From assembly GCF_004369205.1 (NCBI RefSeq), contig NZ_QFGA01000003.1:372001-436000 (forward strand): a DNA stretch of 64,000 bases, in the 5' to 3' direction. The notes beneath the pieces were generated by a model that was given only the letters and a program-made list of their open reading frames with translations, had not been told where the DNA came from and ran no database searches. This stretch comes from Pelotomaculum schinkii. GTDB lineage: Bacteria > Bacillota > Desulfotomaculia > Desulfotomaculales > Pelotomaculaceae. The stretch's first letter is position 1; every line of letters starts with the position of its first letter. Of this stretch, positions 6,925-15,792 are shown one piece after another. The translations under genes were made by a program, and so were the position numbers.

Positions 6925-9513
6925 ATGAGAACGGATAAATTTACCCTAAAGACCCAGGAGGCCTTTGAAGCTGCTCAGGGCATTATGTCTCAGCACGGCC
7001 ACCAGCAGATGGAGGGTGTCCACCTCCTCCTGGGCTTATTGCAGCAGGAAGAGGGGATCGTTAAACAGATCCTGCAAAAGCTTGAGATTGATTTGAACAA
7101 GTTAAAGGTCGAAGCGCAGGCTGCCGCCGGCCGGTTGCCCAGAGTACAGGGCGCCGGAGGTATATACCTTTCTAAAGAGCTATCCGAAATTATCGATTTG
7201 GCCTGGAAAGAAGCCGAAAGGCTCAAGGATGAATACCTGAGCACCGAGCACCTTTTGCTGGGGATGGTTGCCCGGCGGGAAGGGGAAGCCGGAAGAATCT
7301 TACGCTTACATGGAGTTTCACAGGACCGGGTTTACAAGATCCTGGTGGAAATTCGCGGTACCCAGCGGGTTACCGACCAGAACCCTGAGGATAAGTACCA
7401 GTCCCTGGCTCGTTTCACCAGGGACCTTACCGACCTGGCCCGCAAAGGCAAGATGGACCCGGTGATCGGGCGCGACGAAGAAATCCGCCGGGTGGTGCAG
7501 GTGCTATCCAGGCGCACCAAGAACAACCCTGTTTTAATCGGCGAGCCCGGCGTTGGTAAAACCGCTATTGTGGAGGGTCTGGCCCAGCGTATTTTAGGCG
7601 GGGATGTGCCGGAGGGACTAAAGAACAAGCGTCTCTTAAGCCTGGATATGGGAGCGCTCATTGCGGGCGCGAAGTACCGGGGTGAATTTGAAGACCGGCT
7701 GAAGGCGGTATTAAAGGAAATAGCCGAGGCGCAGGGTGAAATCATCCTCTTTATCGATGAATTGCACACCCTGGTGGGCGCCGGAGCGGCGGAAGGCGCG
7801 GTTGACGCGGCCAACATGTTGAAACCTGCCCTGGCCCGGGGGGAACTGCACTGCGTGGGCGCCACTACCCTGGACGAGTACCGCAAATATATCGAAAAAG
7901 ACGCGGCCCTGGAGCGCAGGTTCCAGCAGGTCTACGTGGGTGAGCCCTCTGTCGAGGACAGCATTGCTATTCTACGGGGGCTGAAAGAAAAATACGAGGT
8001 GCACCACGGGGTGCGTATCAAAGACGCCGCCCTGGTGGCCGCAGCGACGCTATCTCACCGCTATATTACGGAGCGGTTCCTGCCCGATAAGGCCATCGAC
8101 TTAATGGACGAGGCGGCTTCCCGCTTGCGCATCGAAATCGACAGCATGCCTACGGAAATAGACGAAATCGACCGGCGGGTAAGGCAGTTGGAAATAGAGA
8201 AGCAGGCGCTCTCCAAAGAACAGGATCGGGCCAGCGCGGAGAGGCTGCAGAAAATGGAAGATGAACTCAAAGAACTTAAGGCCAGGATGGAGGACATGAA
8301 GGAGCACTGGCGCAAAGAGAAGGAGCACATCCAGGGCATCCGTGAAATCAAGGAAAAGATTGAGGAGACCAGGTTGGCGGAACAGGCAGCCGAACGGGAA
8401 GCGGATCTCGGCAAGGTAGCCGAACTGCGCTACGGGGTCATACCTGAACTGAACAAGCGCCTGCAGCAGTATAACGAGAAGTTGGAAGGGCTGCAGAAGT
8501 CCCACAAGATGCTGAAAGAAGAAGTGGATGAAGAAGATATCGCCGAGGTCGTGTCCAAGTGGACGGGAATTCCGGTGTCACGCATGCTTGAGGGGGAAAT
8601 TCAAAAACTTTTGCAAATGGAAGGGCTGCTTAAAGAGCGGGTGGTCGGGCAGGACCGCGCGGTGGAGGCTGTTTCAAACGCTATTCGTCGGGCTCGCGCG
8701 GGAGTGTCAGACCCGAACCGGCCTATGGGTTCCTTCATCTTTCTCGGCCCCACCGGAGTTGGTAAAACCGAGCTGGCCAGGGCGCTGGCCCATTTTCTGT
8801 TCAATGACGAGCGGGCCATGCTGCGCTATGACATGAGTGAATATATGGAGAAGCACACCGTTTCCCGCCTTGTAGGCGCTCCTCCAGGCTACGTCGGCTA
8901 TGATGAGGGAGGCCAGCTCACTGAGGCTGTGCGGCGACGTCCTTATGCGGTAATACTATTTGACGAGATTGAAAAGGCCCACCCTGATGTGTTCAACATC
9001 CTGCTGCAGCTATTGGACGACGGCCGGTTGACCGACGGCCACGGGCGCACCGTGGACTTCCGTAATACCGTGGTGATTATGACCTCCAACCTCGGCAGCC
9101 ACTGGTTCCGCGAAATTAACCCTGATAGACGCTCGGAGCTGGAAAACCGTGTGATGGGTGAGCTGAAGGATAATTTCCGGCCGGAATTTTTGAACCGTAT
9201 CGACGAGGTGGTCATTTTCAACAACCTCGGCAAGCAAGAAATCATCAGGATTGTAGATATCCAGCTGGCCTTGCTGCAGGAACGGCTGAACAAGCTGGGA
9301 TTTGATCTGGAGGTTACTCCGGAGGCTAGAGCCCTCCTGGCCGAGGAAGGTTATGACCCTGTATTCGGGGCGAGGCCGCTCAAGCGGGCCATCCAGAAAC
9401 GGCTGGAAAACCCGCTTTCGGTGCACATTCTGGAAGGCGGAAATGACCAGCGGGCCGGCATTCTGGTTAAAACCGGTACCACCGGCGACAGCCTGATTTT
9501 CGAAGACCGCTAA
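6925..9513 (+). CDS. clpB: ATP-dependent disaggregase ClpB
   Basis: 862 residues, full length. Two Clp N-terminal repeats occupy about 1-150. The first AAA+ module has Walker A GEPGVGKT near 206 and Walker B FIDELH. A coiled-coil middle domain (about 400-530, rich in Glu, Lys and Arg) is the ClpB signature that distinguishes it from ClpC or ClpA. The second AAA+ module has Walker A GPTGVGKT near 608 and Walker [13 protein letters not shown]. It threads aggregated proteins together with DnaK. GGGGGG precedes the ATG. It follows hsp20 by 100 nt, with an intervening terminator. Confidence 0.97.
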   Translation: MRTDKFTLKTQEAFEAAQGIMSQHGHQQMEGVHLLLGLLQQEEGIVKQILQKLEIDLNKLKVEAQAAAGRLPRVQGAGGIYLSKELSEIIDLAWKEAERLKDEYLSTEHLLLGMVARREGEAGRILRLHGVSQDRVYKILVEIRGTQRVTDQNPEDKYQSLARFTRDLTDLARKGKMDPVIGRDEEIRRVVQVLSRRTKNNPVLIGEPGVGKTAIVEGLAQRILGGDVPEGLKNKRLLSLDMGALIAGAKYRGEFEDRLKAVLKEIAEAQGEIILFIDELHTLVGAGAAEGAVDAANMLKPALARGELHCVGATTLDEYRKYIEKDAALERRFQQVYVGEPSVEDSIAILRGLKEKYEVHHGVRIKDAALVAAATLSHRYITERFLPDKAIDLMDEAASRLRIEIDSMPTEIDEIDRRVRQLEIEKQALSKEQDRASAERLQKMEDELKELKARMEDMKEHWRKEKEHIQGIREIKEKIEETRLAEQAAEREADLGKVAELRYGVIPELNKRLQQYNEKLEGLQKSHKMLKEEVDEEDIAEVVSKWTGIPVSRMLEGEIQKLLQMEGLLKERVVGQDRAVEAVSNAIRRARAGVSDPNRPMGSFIFLGPTGVGKTELARALAHFLFNDERAMLRYDMSEYMEKHTVSRLVGAPPGYVGYDEGGQLTEAVRRRPYAVILFDEIEKAHPDVFNILLQLLDDGRLTDGHGRTVDFRNTVVIMTSNLGSHWFREINPDRRSELENRVMGELKDNFRPEFLNRIDEVVIFNNLGKQEIIRIVDIQLALLQERLNKLGFDLEVTPEARALLAEEGYDPVFGARPLKRAIQKRLENPLSVHILEGGNDQRAGILVKTGTTGDSLIFEDR

Positions 9514-9514
9514 A

Positions 9515-9543
9515 GGAAGCAGGGGGACGGTTCTTTTGCTTCC
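9515..9543 (+). repeat. 29-bp palindromic dispersed repeat, copy 1
   Basis: GGAAGCA and TGCTTCC enclose GGGGGACGGTTCTTT. Copies of the same unit occur at 41869-41897 (inverted) and 54092-54120. It starts right after the clpB stop codon. Confidence 0.75.
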
Positions 9544-9700
9544 AAAATTGACGGCGCAAGAAACTTATCCTTCAGAATGCTCTAGACTGAGCGAAGCGCT
9601 GCCGGCAGCACAGGAAAATACTGCAAAAGTCACATTAATGTACTCCTGCCGTTAAACAGCGTGACATAAACCGAAATTAGTGAAAAGGGGCGGGCTTATT

Positions 9701-10963
9701 TTGGAAAATACACCTGGCGCGATGATGGAAAAAGCCATCCTGGTGGGGGTCGAGTCACCTGGCGATGATCCTGAACATGCCGCCTATTCTCTGGAAGAAC
9801 TGGCCAGGCTGGTTGACACTGCCGGAGCGGAGGTTTTAAGTCAATTAACTCAAAAAAGGTCCAGGCCGGATGCCGCTACTTTTTTGGGAAGCGGGAAAAC
9901 TGAGGAAGTTGCGGAGCTCTGCCGTTCCTTGAACGCCGACCTTGTTGTTTTTGACCGCGAATTGTCGCCGAGGCAGGCTCGCAACCTGGAGGCAATTACG
10001 GGAGTCAGGGTAATTGACCGGACCCAGGTGATCCTTGATATTTTTGCCCGCCGGGCCAGGACCAGTGAAGGGAAGCTTCAGGTTGAACTGGCTCAACTCA
10101 ACTATCTTTTGCCCCGTTTAACCGGCAAGGGTGTTGCGCTTTCCCGCCTGGGTGGCGGTATTGGGACCAGAGGACCTGGTGAAACCAAGCTGGAGGTTGA
10201 CCGCCGGCGTATCAGGCAGCGCATAAATGATTTAAAAGCAGAGCTTGAAAATGTTCATAAACACCGTGACCTGCTGCGCCGGAGCCGCAAGGAGGCGCCT
10301 ATACCGCTGGTGTCCCTGGTAGGTTACACCAACGCCGGAAAATCAACTATACTAAGGATGCTGACCGGGGCTGACGTGCTGGTGGAGGACAAGCTTTTCG
10401 CCACCCTCGACCCAACTACCCGCAGGGTGGTTTTACCCAATAACGAAGCCGTCCTGTTAACGGACACCGTGGGGTTTATTCAGCGCCTCCCCCACCACCT
10501 GGTGGCAGCTTTCCGGGCCACTCTGGAAGAGGTGGTGGAAGCAGATCTCCTGTTGCATGTTGTAGATGCCTCCCATCCTGATATTAAAGGCCAAATCGAG
10601 GCAGTCGACCAGGTCCTGGAATCCCTTGGGGCGGCTGCTAAACCAACGCTTATGGTTTATAATAAAATTGATCTGGTGGAACGAGCGGCACTGCCGCGTA
10701 CGGGCAACGGACCGCCGGCAGTGCTTATTTCCGCTATAAGCGGCCAGGACGCTGCTGATTTGTTGGCGGCTGTGGACAGGCTCCTTGCAGCCAGGCGGGT
10801 GAGGACAACCTTTTCCATTCCATACAAAAAGAGCGGTTTGCTGGTCATATTGCACGAAAAGGGCAGGGTTTTACATCAGGAACACGGTCAGGAAGGTATA
10901 ACCGTAGAGGCGGAGATTGAGGTGGTCTGGGCCAAAAGGGTAGAGTCGAAGTTGTGTGAATAA
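9701..10963 (+). CDS. hflX: HflX-family ribosome-associated GTPase
   Basis: About 420 residues. The HflX N-terminal domain contains the conserved LSPRQARNLE and the GGIGTRGPGETKLE segment. A coiled linker follows, and the G domain has P-loop GYTNAGKST near residue 207, DTVGFI and NKID. HflX splits or rescues stalled 70S ribosomes, often under heat stress, which suits the clpB neighbourhood. The start is uncertain: GTG 9680, TTG 9701 (GGGGCGG upstream) or ATG 9722-9725. An intrinsic terminator follows the gene. Confidence 0.93.
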   Translation: MENTPGAMMEKAILVGVESPGDDPEHAAYSLEELARLVDTAGAEVLSQLTQKRSRPDAATFLGSGKTEEVAELCRSLNADLVVFDRELSPRQARNLEAITGVRVIDRTQVILDIFARRARTSEGKLQVELAQLNYLLPRLTGKGVALSRLGGGIGTRGPGETKLEVDRRRIRQRINDLKAELENVHKHRDLLRRSRKEAPIPLVSLVGYTNAGKSTILRMLTGADVLVEDKLFATLDPTTRRVVLPNNEAVLLTDTVGFIQRLPHHLVAAFRATLEEVVEADLLLHVVDASHPDIKGQIEAVDQVLESLGAAAKPTLMVYNKIDLVERAALPRTGNGPPAVLISAISGQDAADLLAAVDRLLAARRVRTTFSIPYKKSGLLVILHEKGRVLHQEHGQEGITVEAEIEVVWAKRVESKLCE

Positions 10964-10975
10964 AAAGGACTTATG

Positions 10976-11003
10976 AATGCAGGCCAATCAGCCTGCATTT
11001 TTA
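10976..11003 (+). terminator. intrinsic terminator of hflX
   Basis: AATGCAGGC / GCCTGCATT, a perfect 9-bp stem with a 6-nt loop, followed by TTTATTG. Confidence 0.85.
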
Positions 11004-11018
11004 TTGTTTATCGAATAT

Positions 11019-11035
11019 CACCTGCATAGCAGGTG
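11019..11035. repeat. CACCTGC-ATA-GCAGGTG hairpin, possible IS200/IS605-like end
   Basis: Perfect 7-bp stem with a 3-nt loop followed by GTTTTCG. It resembles the stronger hairpin at 15886-15908 in layout (CCACCYGC stem then GGTT). Such hairpins are typical of IS200/IS605 element ends, but no transposase is present. Confidence 0.35.
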
Positions 11036-11046
11036 GTTTTCGCTAT

Positions 11047-11097
11047 ACAAAGAAAAAAGGCGCTGATTTCTCAACGCCTTAGCCAAGTTCCCATTAT
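11047..11097 (-). repeat. terminator-bearing repeat, copy A
   Basis: On the minus strand a 10-bp stem (with one G-T pair) and GAAA loop is followed by TTTTTTCTTT: an intrinsic terminator for the BlaR1-like gene. About 50 bp around it are nearly identical to 13867-13919, so it is also a repeat. Confidence 0.65.
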
Positions 11098-11245
11098 GCT
11101 CATTTGTTTACAGCCAATGTGCAGCAAACTAAGGAATATCTCTTCCGGGCTTGGCTCCTCGATCCATAGATTATGCAGATGTAATACGGATAATGGCCTT
11201 TTACTTACCAGTACCAATATCCGCCTCCCTATATTGCACTTTTCT

Positions 11246-11410
11246 ATGCTCGGCTCCGGCCGGCTGATGGTTGCCGGACTTTACTTCCACTCCGACTACG
11301 AGATCCTCAACGACGTGAGCGAAACCGCCTTCACTTTAAGGCTCATCGACTGGCTGGCCCGTAAAATGAATATAAAGGTCATTAAGCTTGGTTGTAGGTT
11401 GGTCTTATAG
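11246..11410 (+). pseudogene. coding-like remnant, unrecognised
   Basis: The plus frame from the ATG at 11246 reads LGSGRLMVAGLYFHSDYEI and continues through LRLIDWLARKMNIKVI. Codon use here resembles the neighbouring genes (G/C third positions). The upstream part of the same open frame (11033-11245) does not look like protein. It overlaps the 3' end of the BlaR1-like gene. It is probably the tail of a decayed gene. The family is not recognised. Confidence 0.3.
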
Positions 11411-13268
11411 TTTGTCCGTCTGATGCGGCTTCGCCGTCTCCCGTCCGGTAAGTGAAAATTTCAATAGAAGCAGTGTCGCTTTCCTTACATCCGCTCATTA
11501 ACACCTTGAAAGTATGGTTTGCGTAAGCTTCTCGCGGCGTATAGATAAACCTGTAACCGCCTATCGCGCCGGGTATCCAATCCATCAGCTCGCCTGTCGT
11601 CACATTGATGATGGCCAAGTTGACCTGGGGCATTTTGTCGGTGGTCTCCTTGATGTCTATAGCCAGGCTTTCGCCGCTCCCAATCAAAAAGCTGTTTCCA
11701 AGCTGTGCGCCTTGATTGCCGTCGATGTTTTTCGGTATGACCGTTTTTTGATTGAAGACATCAGTAATTTTATCCTTTTTATCAAATTTGGTCAGTATTT
11801 TCATGCCTAAAAAATCTCCGTTTTGTCCGCTAAAATCAACGGGCTTGAAATTTTCCAGCGTGACGACCTCATCTATGACATACGCGCCACGGCTGATTAG
11901 CTCGTTGATAAATGCTTGATGGTCGTAATGATCGTCATGATAGCTCAGTTCAAAAGTAATCTGGTTTCTGATCATTTTTTCGATCACTTTATCGTCCTGG
12001 TAGGCAGCTGCCTTGTCGGAAAATGCCACGGTAACATCTTTTCCTTCTATGGACAGGGTTTTGGTGGTCATGGTTTCAATAGCGAATTTTTTCTCTTTCC
12101 ACTCTTTTTCCACACCGTAATAGGGCTCGGTCCGGTTATAAGTATCTATTTTACGTCCGTTGACGTCAATATAGGTTGTACCAGGTATAGAAGATACCTT
12201 CCATCTAATACCACCTTTTATATCGGAAAGCATATCCAGTGTACTAAGCACATTGTCCTCAAGAGTCCTAGACCAATTATAATGGGTTGTAAATGCGCCG
12301 CCGAATTCGGACAGCGGTTTTAACTCCTCCGCGAACACCAATGACGTCGCCGTTACGGAACCGGCTATCATCACCGCGGCCAGCAGAGTGCCCAAAAGTT
12401 TTCTGCTTTTTGTACTGGTTTTCATAATAAGTTCAAACCTCCTGAACAGTTGTTTTTTATTCCTGGCCAAGCTGCTGCTTAAAGCGGGGGAGGCCTGTGC
12501 GGCGAAATTCAAAATCATATCGCTGTAACGTTTCTTTTCCTCCCATTCCATGCCTTGCGTCACTTTTTCGTCACATGCGTATTCACAGGCCTCGCTTATA
12601 TTTCGCACCACGAGATATGTAAGCGGATTAAACCAGTGCAGGGAGTTTACCAACACGGCCAAAAGCTTGAACCAGGCGTCTTTTTGGGTGTGATGAGTCA
12701 GTTCGTGCCTCAATGCCAACTGATAATCATAGACGCTGATTTCCGCCTTCGGGATCACGATTTTAGGCTTGAAAAAACCTATCAGCATGGGAGAGTGGAC
12801 ATAATCGCTTGCCACAACAGCCAAATTTTCCACCTTGTCGACGGGACTGTTCTGGGTTACCTGCTTTTTAAATCTGGAATAGCCGAATAGGTATCTGCAG
12901 ACCATAAAGACAACACCCGCCGCCCAAATTCCCAATATCCATTGTTCGGCGTCCGGAACTGTCAACGGCAAATGATGATTGACAGCTGTTTGCGCCGCGG
13001 CTGCCGGGACAGTTTCCGCTACAGATGAAGCGGTTTCGCCGGTCAGGACGGCTTGCTGCACGGGCGCTCTTTCCTCGATGACTACCTGCTGGGGCATAAG
13101 TCCCGATACATTGACTTGTACCGGCACAACAAACAGCGCCAAAGAAAGCAGACATATATAATAATACCAAGTGCCGCCGAATTTTTTCACCAGCCTTGCT
13201 TTAAGCAGTATAAGCAAAAGGCTGATGACGCTGCCGGTGAGAGAAGTCATGAGCAGCATTTTAATCAT
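11382..13268 (-). CDS. BlaR1/MecR1-type M56 membrane metalloprotease sensor
   Basis: 628 residues. Membrane helices lie near 5-25, 35-52, 110-130 and 295-315. The zinc-protease motif HELTHH near residue 188, followed by WFNPL and EACEYACDE, identifies the M56 peptidase domain, which faces the cytoplasm in BlaR1 and relays the signal to its repressor. The extracellular C-terminal half (about 315-628) does not show penicillin-binding motifs; the usual SxxK and KTG signature is not seen. The inducer may therefore not be a beta-lactam. It overlaps the BlaI-like gene by 8 bp. It is more AT-rich than its surroundings. Confidence 0.8.
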   Translation of the reverse strand: MIKMLLMTSLTGSVISLLLILLKARLVKKFGGTWYYYICLLSLALFVVPVQVNVSGLMPQQVVIEERAPVQQAVLTGETASSVAETVPAAAAQTAVNHHLPLTVPDAEQWILGIWAAGVVFMVCRYLFGYSRFKKQVTQNSPVDKVENLAVVASDYVHSPMLIGFFKPKIVIPKAEISVYDYQLALRHELTHHTQKDAWFKLLAVLVNSLHWFNPLTYLVVRNISEACEYACDEKVTQGMEWEEKKRYSDMILNFAAQASPALSSSLARNKKQLFRRFELIMKTSTKSRKLLGTLLAAVMIAGSVTATSLVFAEELKPLSEFGGAFTTHYNWSRTLEDNVLSTLDMLSDIKGGIRWKVSSIPGTTYIDVNGRKIDTYNRTEPYYGVEKEWKEKKFAIETMTTKTLSIEGKDVTVAFSDKAAAYQDDKVIEKMIRNQITFELSYHDDHYDHQAFINELISRGAYVIDEVVTLENFKPVDFSGQNGDFLGMKILTKFDKKDKITDVFNQKTVIPKNIDGNQGAQLGNSFLIGSGESLAIDIKETTDKMPQVNLAIINVTTGELMDWIPGAIGGYRFIYTPREAYANHTFKVLMSGCKESDTASIEIFTYRTGDGEAASDGQTIRPTYNQA

Positions 13269-13632
13269 CGCGCTTCACCTGCTTTTCGATAAAAGCTCTA
13301 AGCTCTTCAATGTTCTCTTGCGTTAAGTTTTCATCCTGAAACAGAGCGCTGATCAGATTTTTGGCCGAACCGTTGTAAATCGACCGGATAAAACTCCGGG
13401 TCTGCATTTTCTGATATTCCTCTTCGCTGATTCCCGCCCAATACTCATGGGCATGAGAGCGGCCGGTTTTAACCGCATTCAATGCGCCTTTATGAATCAG
13501 CCGGCCGGCAAGGGTCAGGATGGTTGTTACTTTTTTGCCGGGCAGCTTTTCCATGATGTCCTTAGTGGTCACTCTTTCGCCACTGTCCCATACGATGCGC
13601 ATAATCTCCATTTCTGCATCTGTAATATTCAC
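13261..13632 (-). CDS. BlaI/MecI-family transcriptional repressor
   Basis: 123 residues, winged helix: ITDAEMEIMRIVWDSGERVT, then TTKDIMEKLPGKKVTTILTLAGRLIHKG and the C-terminal dimerisation helices. This family binds TACA/TGTA dyads as a dimer and is cleaved when the partner BlaR1 protease fires. GTG start. It is co-transcribed with the protease gene and probably represses its own promoter through the dyad at 13655-13687. Confidence 0.88.
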   Translation of the reverse strand: MNITDAEMEIMRIVWDSGERVTTKDIMEKLPGKKVTTILTLAGRLIHKGALNAVKTGRSHAHEYWAGISEEEYQKMQTRSFIRSIYNGSAKNLISALFQDENLTQENIEELRAFIEKQVKRDD

Positions 13633-13654
13633 CAGCGTAACATCTCCCTCCGCT

Positions 13655-13687
13655 TCTACAACTTGTTTTTATTTTACATCTTGTAGA
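13655..13687. promoter_or_regulatory. BlaI-type operator dyad
   Basis: TCTACAA (13655-13661) and TTGTAGA (13681-13687) form a perfect inverted repeat, with inner TTGT/ACA extensions. This is the TACA-TGTA style of BlaI/MecI operators and overlaps the promoter. Confidence 0.7.
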
Positions 13688-13699
13688 AACGAATGGCAA
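13671..13699 (-). promoter_or_regulatory. sigma-A promoter of the BlaI-BlaR1 pair
   Basis: Minus strand TTGCCA (13699-13694), 17-bp spacer, TAAAAT (13676-13671). The spacer and -10 box are covered by the operator dyad. Confidence 0.6.
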
Positions 13700-13866
13700 T
13701 AGGGAAATAATGAATATCAAATCGCCAGCATCGGCACGGGTGGAGGCGGCCAGGGATTGATACCGGTTAATCCGGCTGACCAAAAAACATTAATGTTATT
13801 TGGACAATCGGCAACTCACAAAGGTACCCACCCTGTCCAACCTCCGGTTCGGGTGCTTGTCTTTGG

Positions 13867-13919
13867 GCAAAAGAAAAAGGCGCTGATTTCTCAACGCCTT
13901 AACCAAGTTCTCCCATTAT
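13867..13919 (-). repeat. terminator-bearing repeat, copy B
   Basis: Same 10-bp GAAA-loop stem and T-run (minus strand) as 11047-11097, with flanking identity on both sides. Here it would terminate the CPCC gene. Confidence 0.65.
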
Positions 13920-13960
13920 ACTTAATAATCCGAAGTCTAAGCTGTATCACAAATTGGGAT

Positions 13961-14227
13961 TTAGAAATCAGTCAATTCCACTCCACTCATTTCCTCATCT
14001 AATGGCTGTCGAATGTATTTCAGCATTTCCCGTTCGCACGCTCCAAATGCTCGAAAATTAGCACGTGCTTCCTTTAACGTCATACCATGATTTTCATCGC
14101 TCGGTTCATCAGTGCCACTAATGAACACATCGTTTTCCCAATAGCAAACAGGACATCCATATGCAACCGCATCTTTTGCCGACACTGGAAAAGTATAATA
14201 TCCGCAACATGGGCATTTATAGTTCAT
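13961..14227 (-). CDS. CPCC-family cysteine-rich protein
   Basis: 88 residues starting MNYKCPCCGYYTF, with a second pair GCPVCYWEND. The two CxxC knuckles fit the CPCC family (PF14206), predicted to bind zinc. The function is unknown. The C-terminal helix REMLKYIRQPLDEEM follows. The gene belongs to the AT-richer patch and shares the minus orientation of its neighbours. The start has GGAGGTATACTC before the ATG. Confidence 0.75.
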   Translation of the reverse strand: MNYKCPCCGYYTFPVSAKDAVAYGCPVCYWENDVFISGTDEPSDENHGMTLKEARANFRAFGACEREMLKYIRQPLDEEMSGVELTDF

Positions 14228-14255
14228 GAGTATACCTCCGACAAATTAGAATTTA

Positions 14256-14579
14256 TCAGTCTTTTAACTTTTTCCCATAATATACGACCAATGTAATTGC
14301 ATTAAGTATAATGGTAACTACAAGAAGTAATGTGGCGACCAATGCCACCGCATGGGAAGTATCCATAAGTGCTGACCAATCCTCTATCTTTACCAAATGA
14401 TCCGTATAGAAAATTTGCATACACAGTGAGATGGCACAGGCACTGACGCTTGCTACGGAAAAGACAATCCAGTTCCTGCGGTCAGCCTTATTGTGCTGCA
14501 CGAGATTAACAATAGGAAGTATCCATGCAATCAGCCCAAGTACAAGACTTCCTAAATTCAGCCAACCAGCTCCAAACAT
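14256..14579 (-). CDS. small four-helix membrane protein, possibly 5'-truncated
   Basis: 107 residues from ATG 14579 with AAGGAG 6 nt upstream. Hydrophobic helices lie near 5-27, 35-55, 68-88 and 80-102. The frame stays open and protein-like for about 45 codons upstream (EPFSIIGSSDKTLEEIYKER and on to YIYKEKV) but has no ATG, GTG or TTG before the TAA near 14717. It is either an internal start or a gene that lost its 5' end. The family is not recognised. Confidence 0.5.
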   Translation of the reverse strand: MFGAGWLNLGSLVLGLIAWILPIVNLVQHNKADRRNWIVFSVASVSACAISLCMQIFYTDHLVKIEDWSALMDTSHAVALVATLLLVVTIILNAITLVVYYGKKLKD

Positions 14580-14722
14580 AACTTTCTCCTTATAAATATA
14601 TCTTTGCTCTGGCGTTATTCCGTTAAGCTCCGGACGCTCCTTATAGATTTCTTCTAACGTTTTATCCGAGCTTCCGATAATACTAAAGGGTTCTCCAGCT
14701 TCAATCGGATAATCAGATTAAC

Positions 14723-15598
14723 CTAGTTATTCAGTTTTGTAATCGCAGGATACTCTGATAATAATTTTTCATTAGCAATTTCAAGTTGTTGACAATAGTT
14801 GGCATAAGAATCACTTAACTTTTTCATTTCAGGGATAAAAACATCATAGTATCCACTTGTATTATTAAACTCTTTAAGTATCTCTTGAATTTTGAAAGCA
14901 GGAGAATTTTTATATTCATCAGACTTTTTATATTCAAGATACCATGTCAGCATTTCCTTGTTTTCTGATAAAAACTGTTCAGGATCTTCAATAGACCTCT
15001 TTGTTTGTTCATTCATCTCCCGAATATTCTCTGTACTGATGTGCCGAGTGCTTTCAACCAGAAAATCCTGCAACTCTTTGGGAAAGGTCAGGGCAGGGGC
15101 CTCATCCAGAAACTCTGTGATTTCTTTATAAGCAGCCTGTTGTTGGGGTGTTGAAATCGGCTCATTCAAAAATCGTGCAAAATGCAAACAAATAAAGCGA
15201 CCGTAATATCCGGGAAACGTCTCTAACAGCTTATCCGTAACCGTTTGATTCTGTTCAATGGCGTTCAACACTGCTTCTATTTCTGCAAAACTCTTACCGA
15301 TACTAAGTTGGTCAAGTATTGCTTGTTTTGTTTTTTCCCTTTGCACACGCAATTCTTTTTGTACTGATATTTTTTGTAAAACATTTCCTTTTTCATCTGC
15401 AAGTATCGCTTTAATATCGTCTGTACCAAGTCCGATTTTACGAAAGACAGAAATTTTCTTTAAAAGCTCCACATCATTGTCACCGAAATATTTGTATCCG
15501 TTTTCCAAAATTTCAGGGAAAACCAATCCTTGATTTGTATAGTATTCAATTGCTTTTTTGGTTAAATTGGTTGCTTTGCTTACTTCGTTAATTAACAT
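14723..15598 (-). CDS. MerR-family transcriptional regulator
   Basis: About 291 residues. The N-terminal winged helix has MLINEVSKATNLTKKAIEYY, then YFGDNDVELLKKISVFRKIGL, the standard MerR DNA-binding region. It is followed by a long helical effector domain of about 200 residues without the cysteines of metal sensors, so a small organic ligand is more likely. Start at ATG 15598 behind GAGGTGAT; an in-frame extension to 15646 would run into the promoter. It probably autoregulates through the dyad at 15622-15640. Confidence 0.85.
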   Translation of the reverse strand: MLINEVSKATNLTKKAIEYYTNQGLVFPEILENGYKYFGDNDVELLKKISVFRKIGLGTDDIKAILADEKGNVLQKISVQKELRVQREKTKQAILDQLSIGKSFAEIEAVLNAIEQNQTVTDKLLETFPGYYGRFICLHFARFLNEPISTPQQQAAYKEITEFLDEAPALTFPKELQDFLVESTRHISTENIREMNEQTKRSIEDPEQFLSENKEMLTWYLEYKKSDEYKNSPAFKIQEILKEFNNTSGYYDVFIPEMKKLSDSYANYCQQLEIANEKLLSEYPAITKLNN

Positions 15599-15615
15599 TT
15601 TATCACCTCGAACCA

Positions 15616-15646
15616 ATCGTAAGCTAACACCCAAGGTGATAGTCAA
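15616..15646 (-). promoter_or_regulatory. MerR-type promoter and operator
   Basis: Minus strand TTGACT (15646-15641), a 19-bp spacer, TACGAT (15621-15616). The over-long spacer carries the near-perfect dyad TATCACC-TTG-GGTGTTA, the classic arrangement that MerR proteins untwist to activate or repress. Confidence 0.7.
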
Positions 15647-15792
15647 TAGGTTTTCATCGTAAAATGTACAATTCTAACCATATTATATTTTCCCCAGGTT
15701 ATGGAATCAATCGGCAATTCCGTTAGAACCTTTCAATTTCCTGCGGCCGCCCTATCCCTAACGTTATTTTCAAATAGTCGTTATAATCCTTT

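Larger units (their letters stand above)
10964..11381. other. intergenic region with terminators and a gene remnant
   Basis: About 420 bases. In order: the hflX terminator, a CACCTGC hairpin, a minus-strand terminator repeat shared with 13.9 kb, apparently noncoding sequence, and a plus-strand coding-like fragment from 11246. No intact gene is seen. Confidence 0.55.
13633..13960. other. intergenic region with operator and remnant
   Basis: About 330 bases. They contain the BlaI-type promoter and operator, then a plus-strand coding-like remnant (about 13703-13870, with SIGTGGGGQGLIPVNPADQ), then the second copy of the terminator repeat. No intact gene is seen. Confidence 0.5.
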
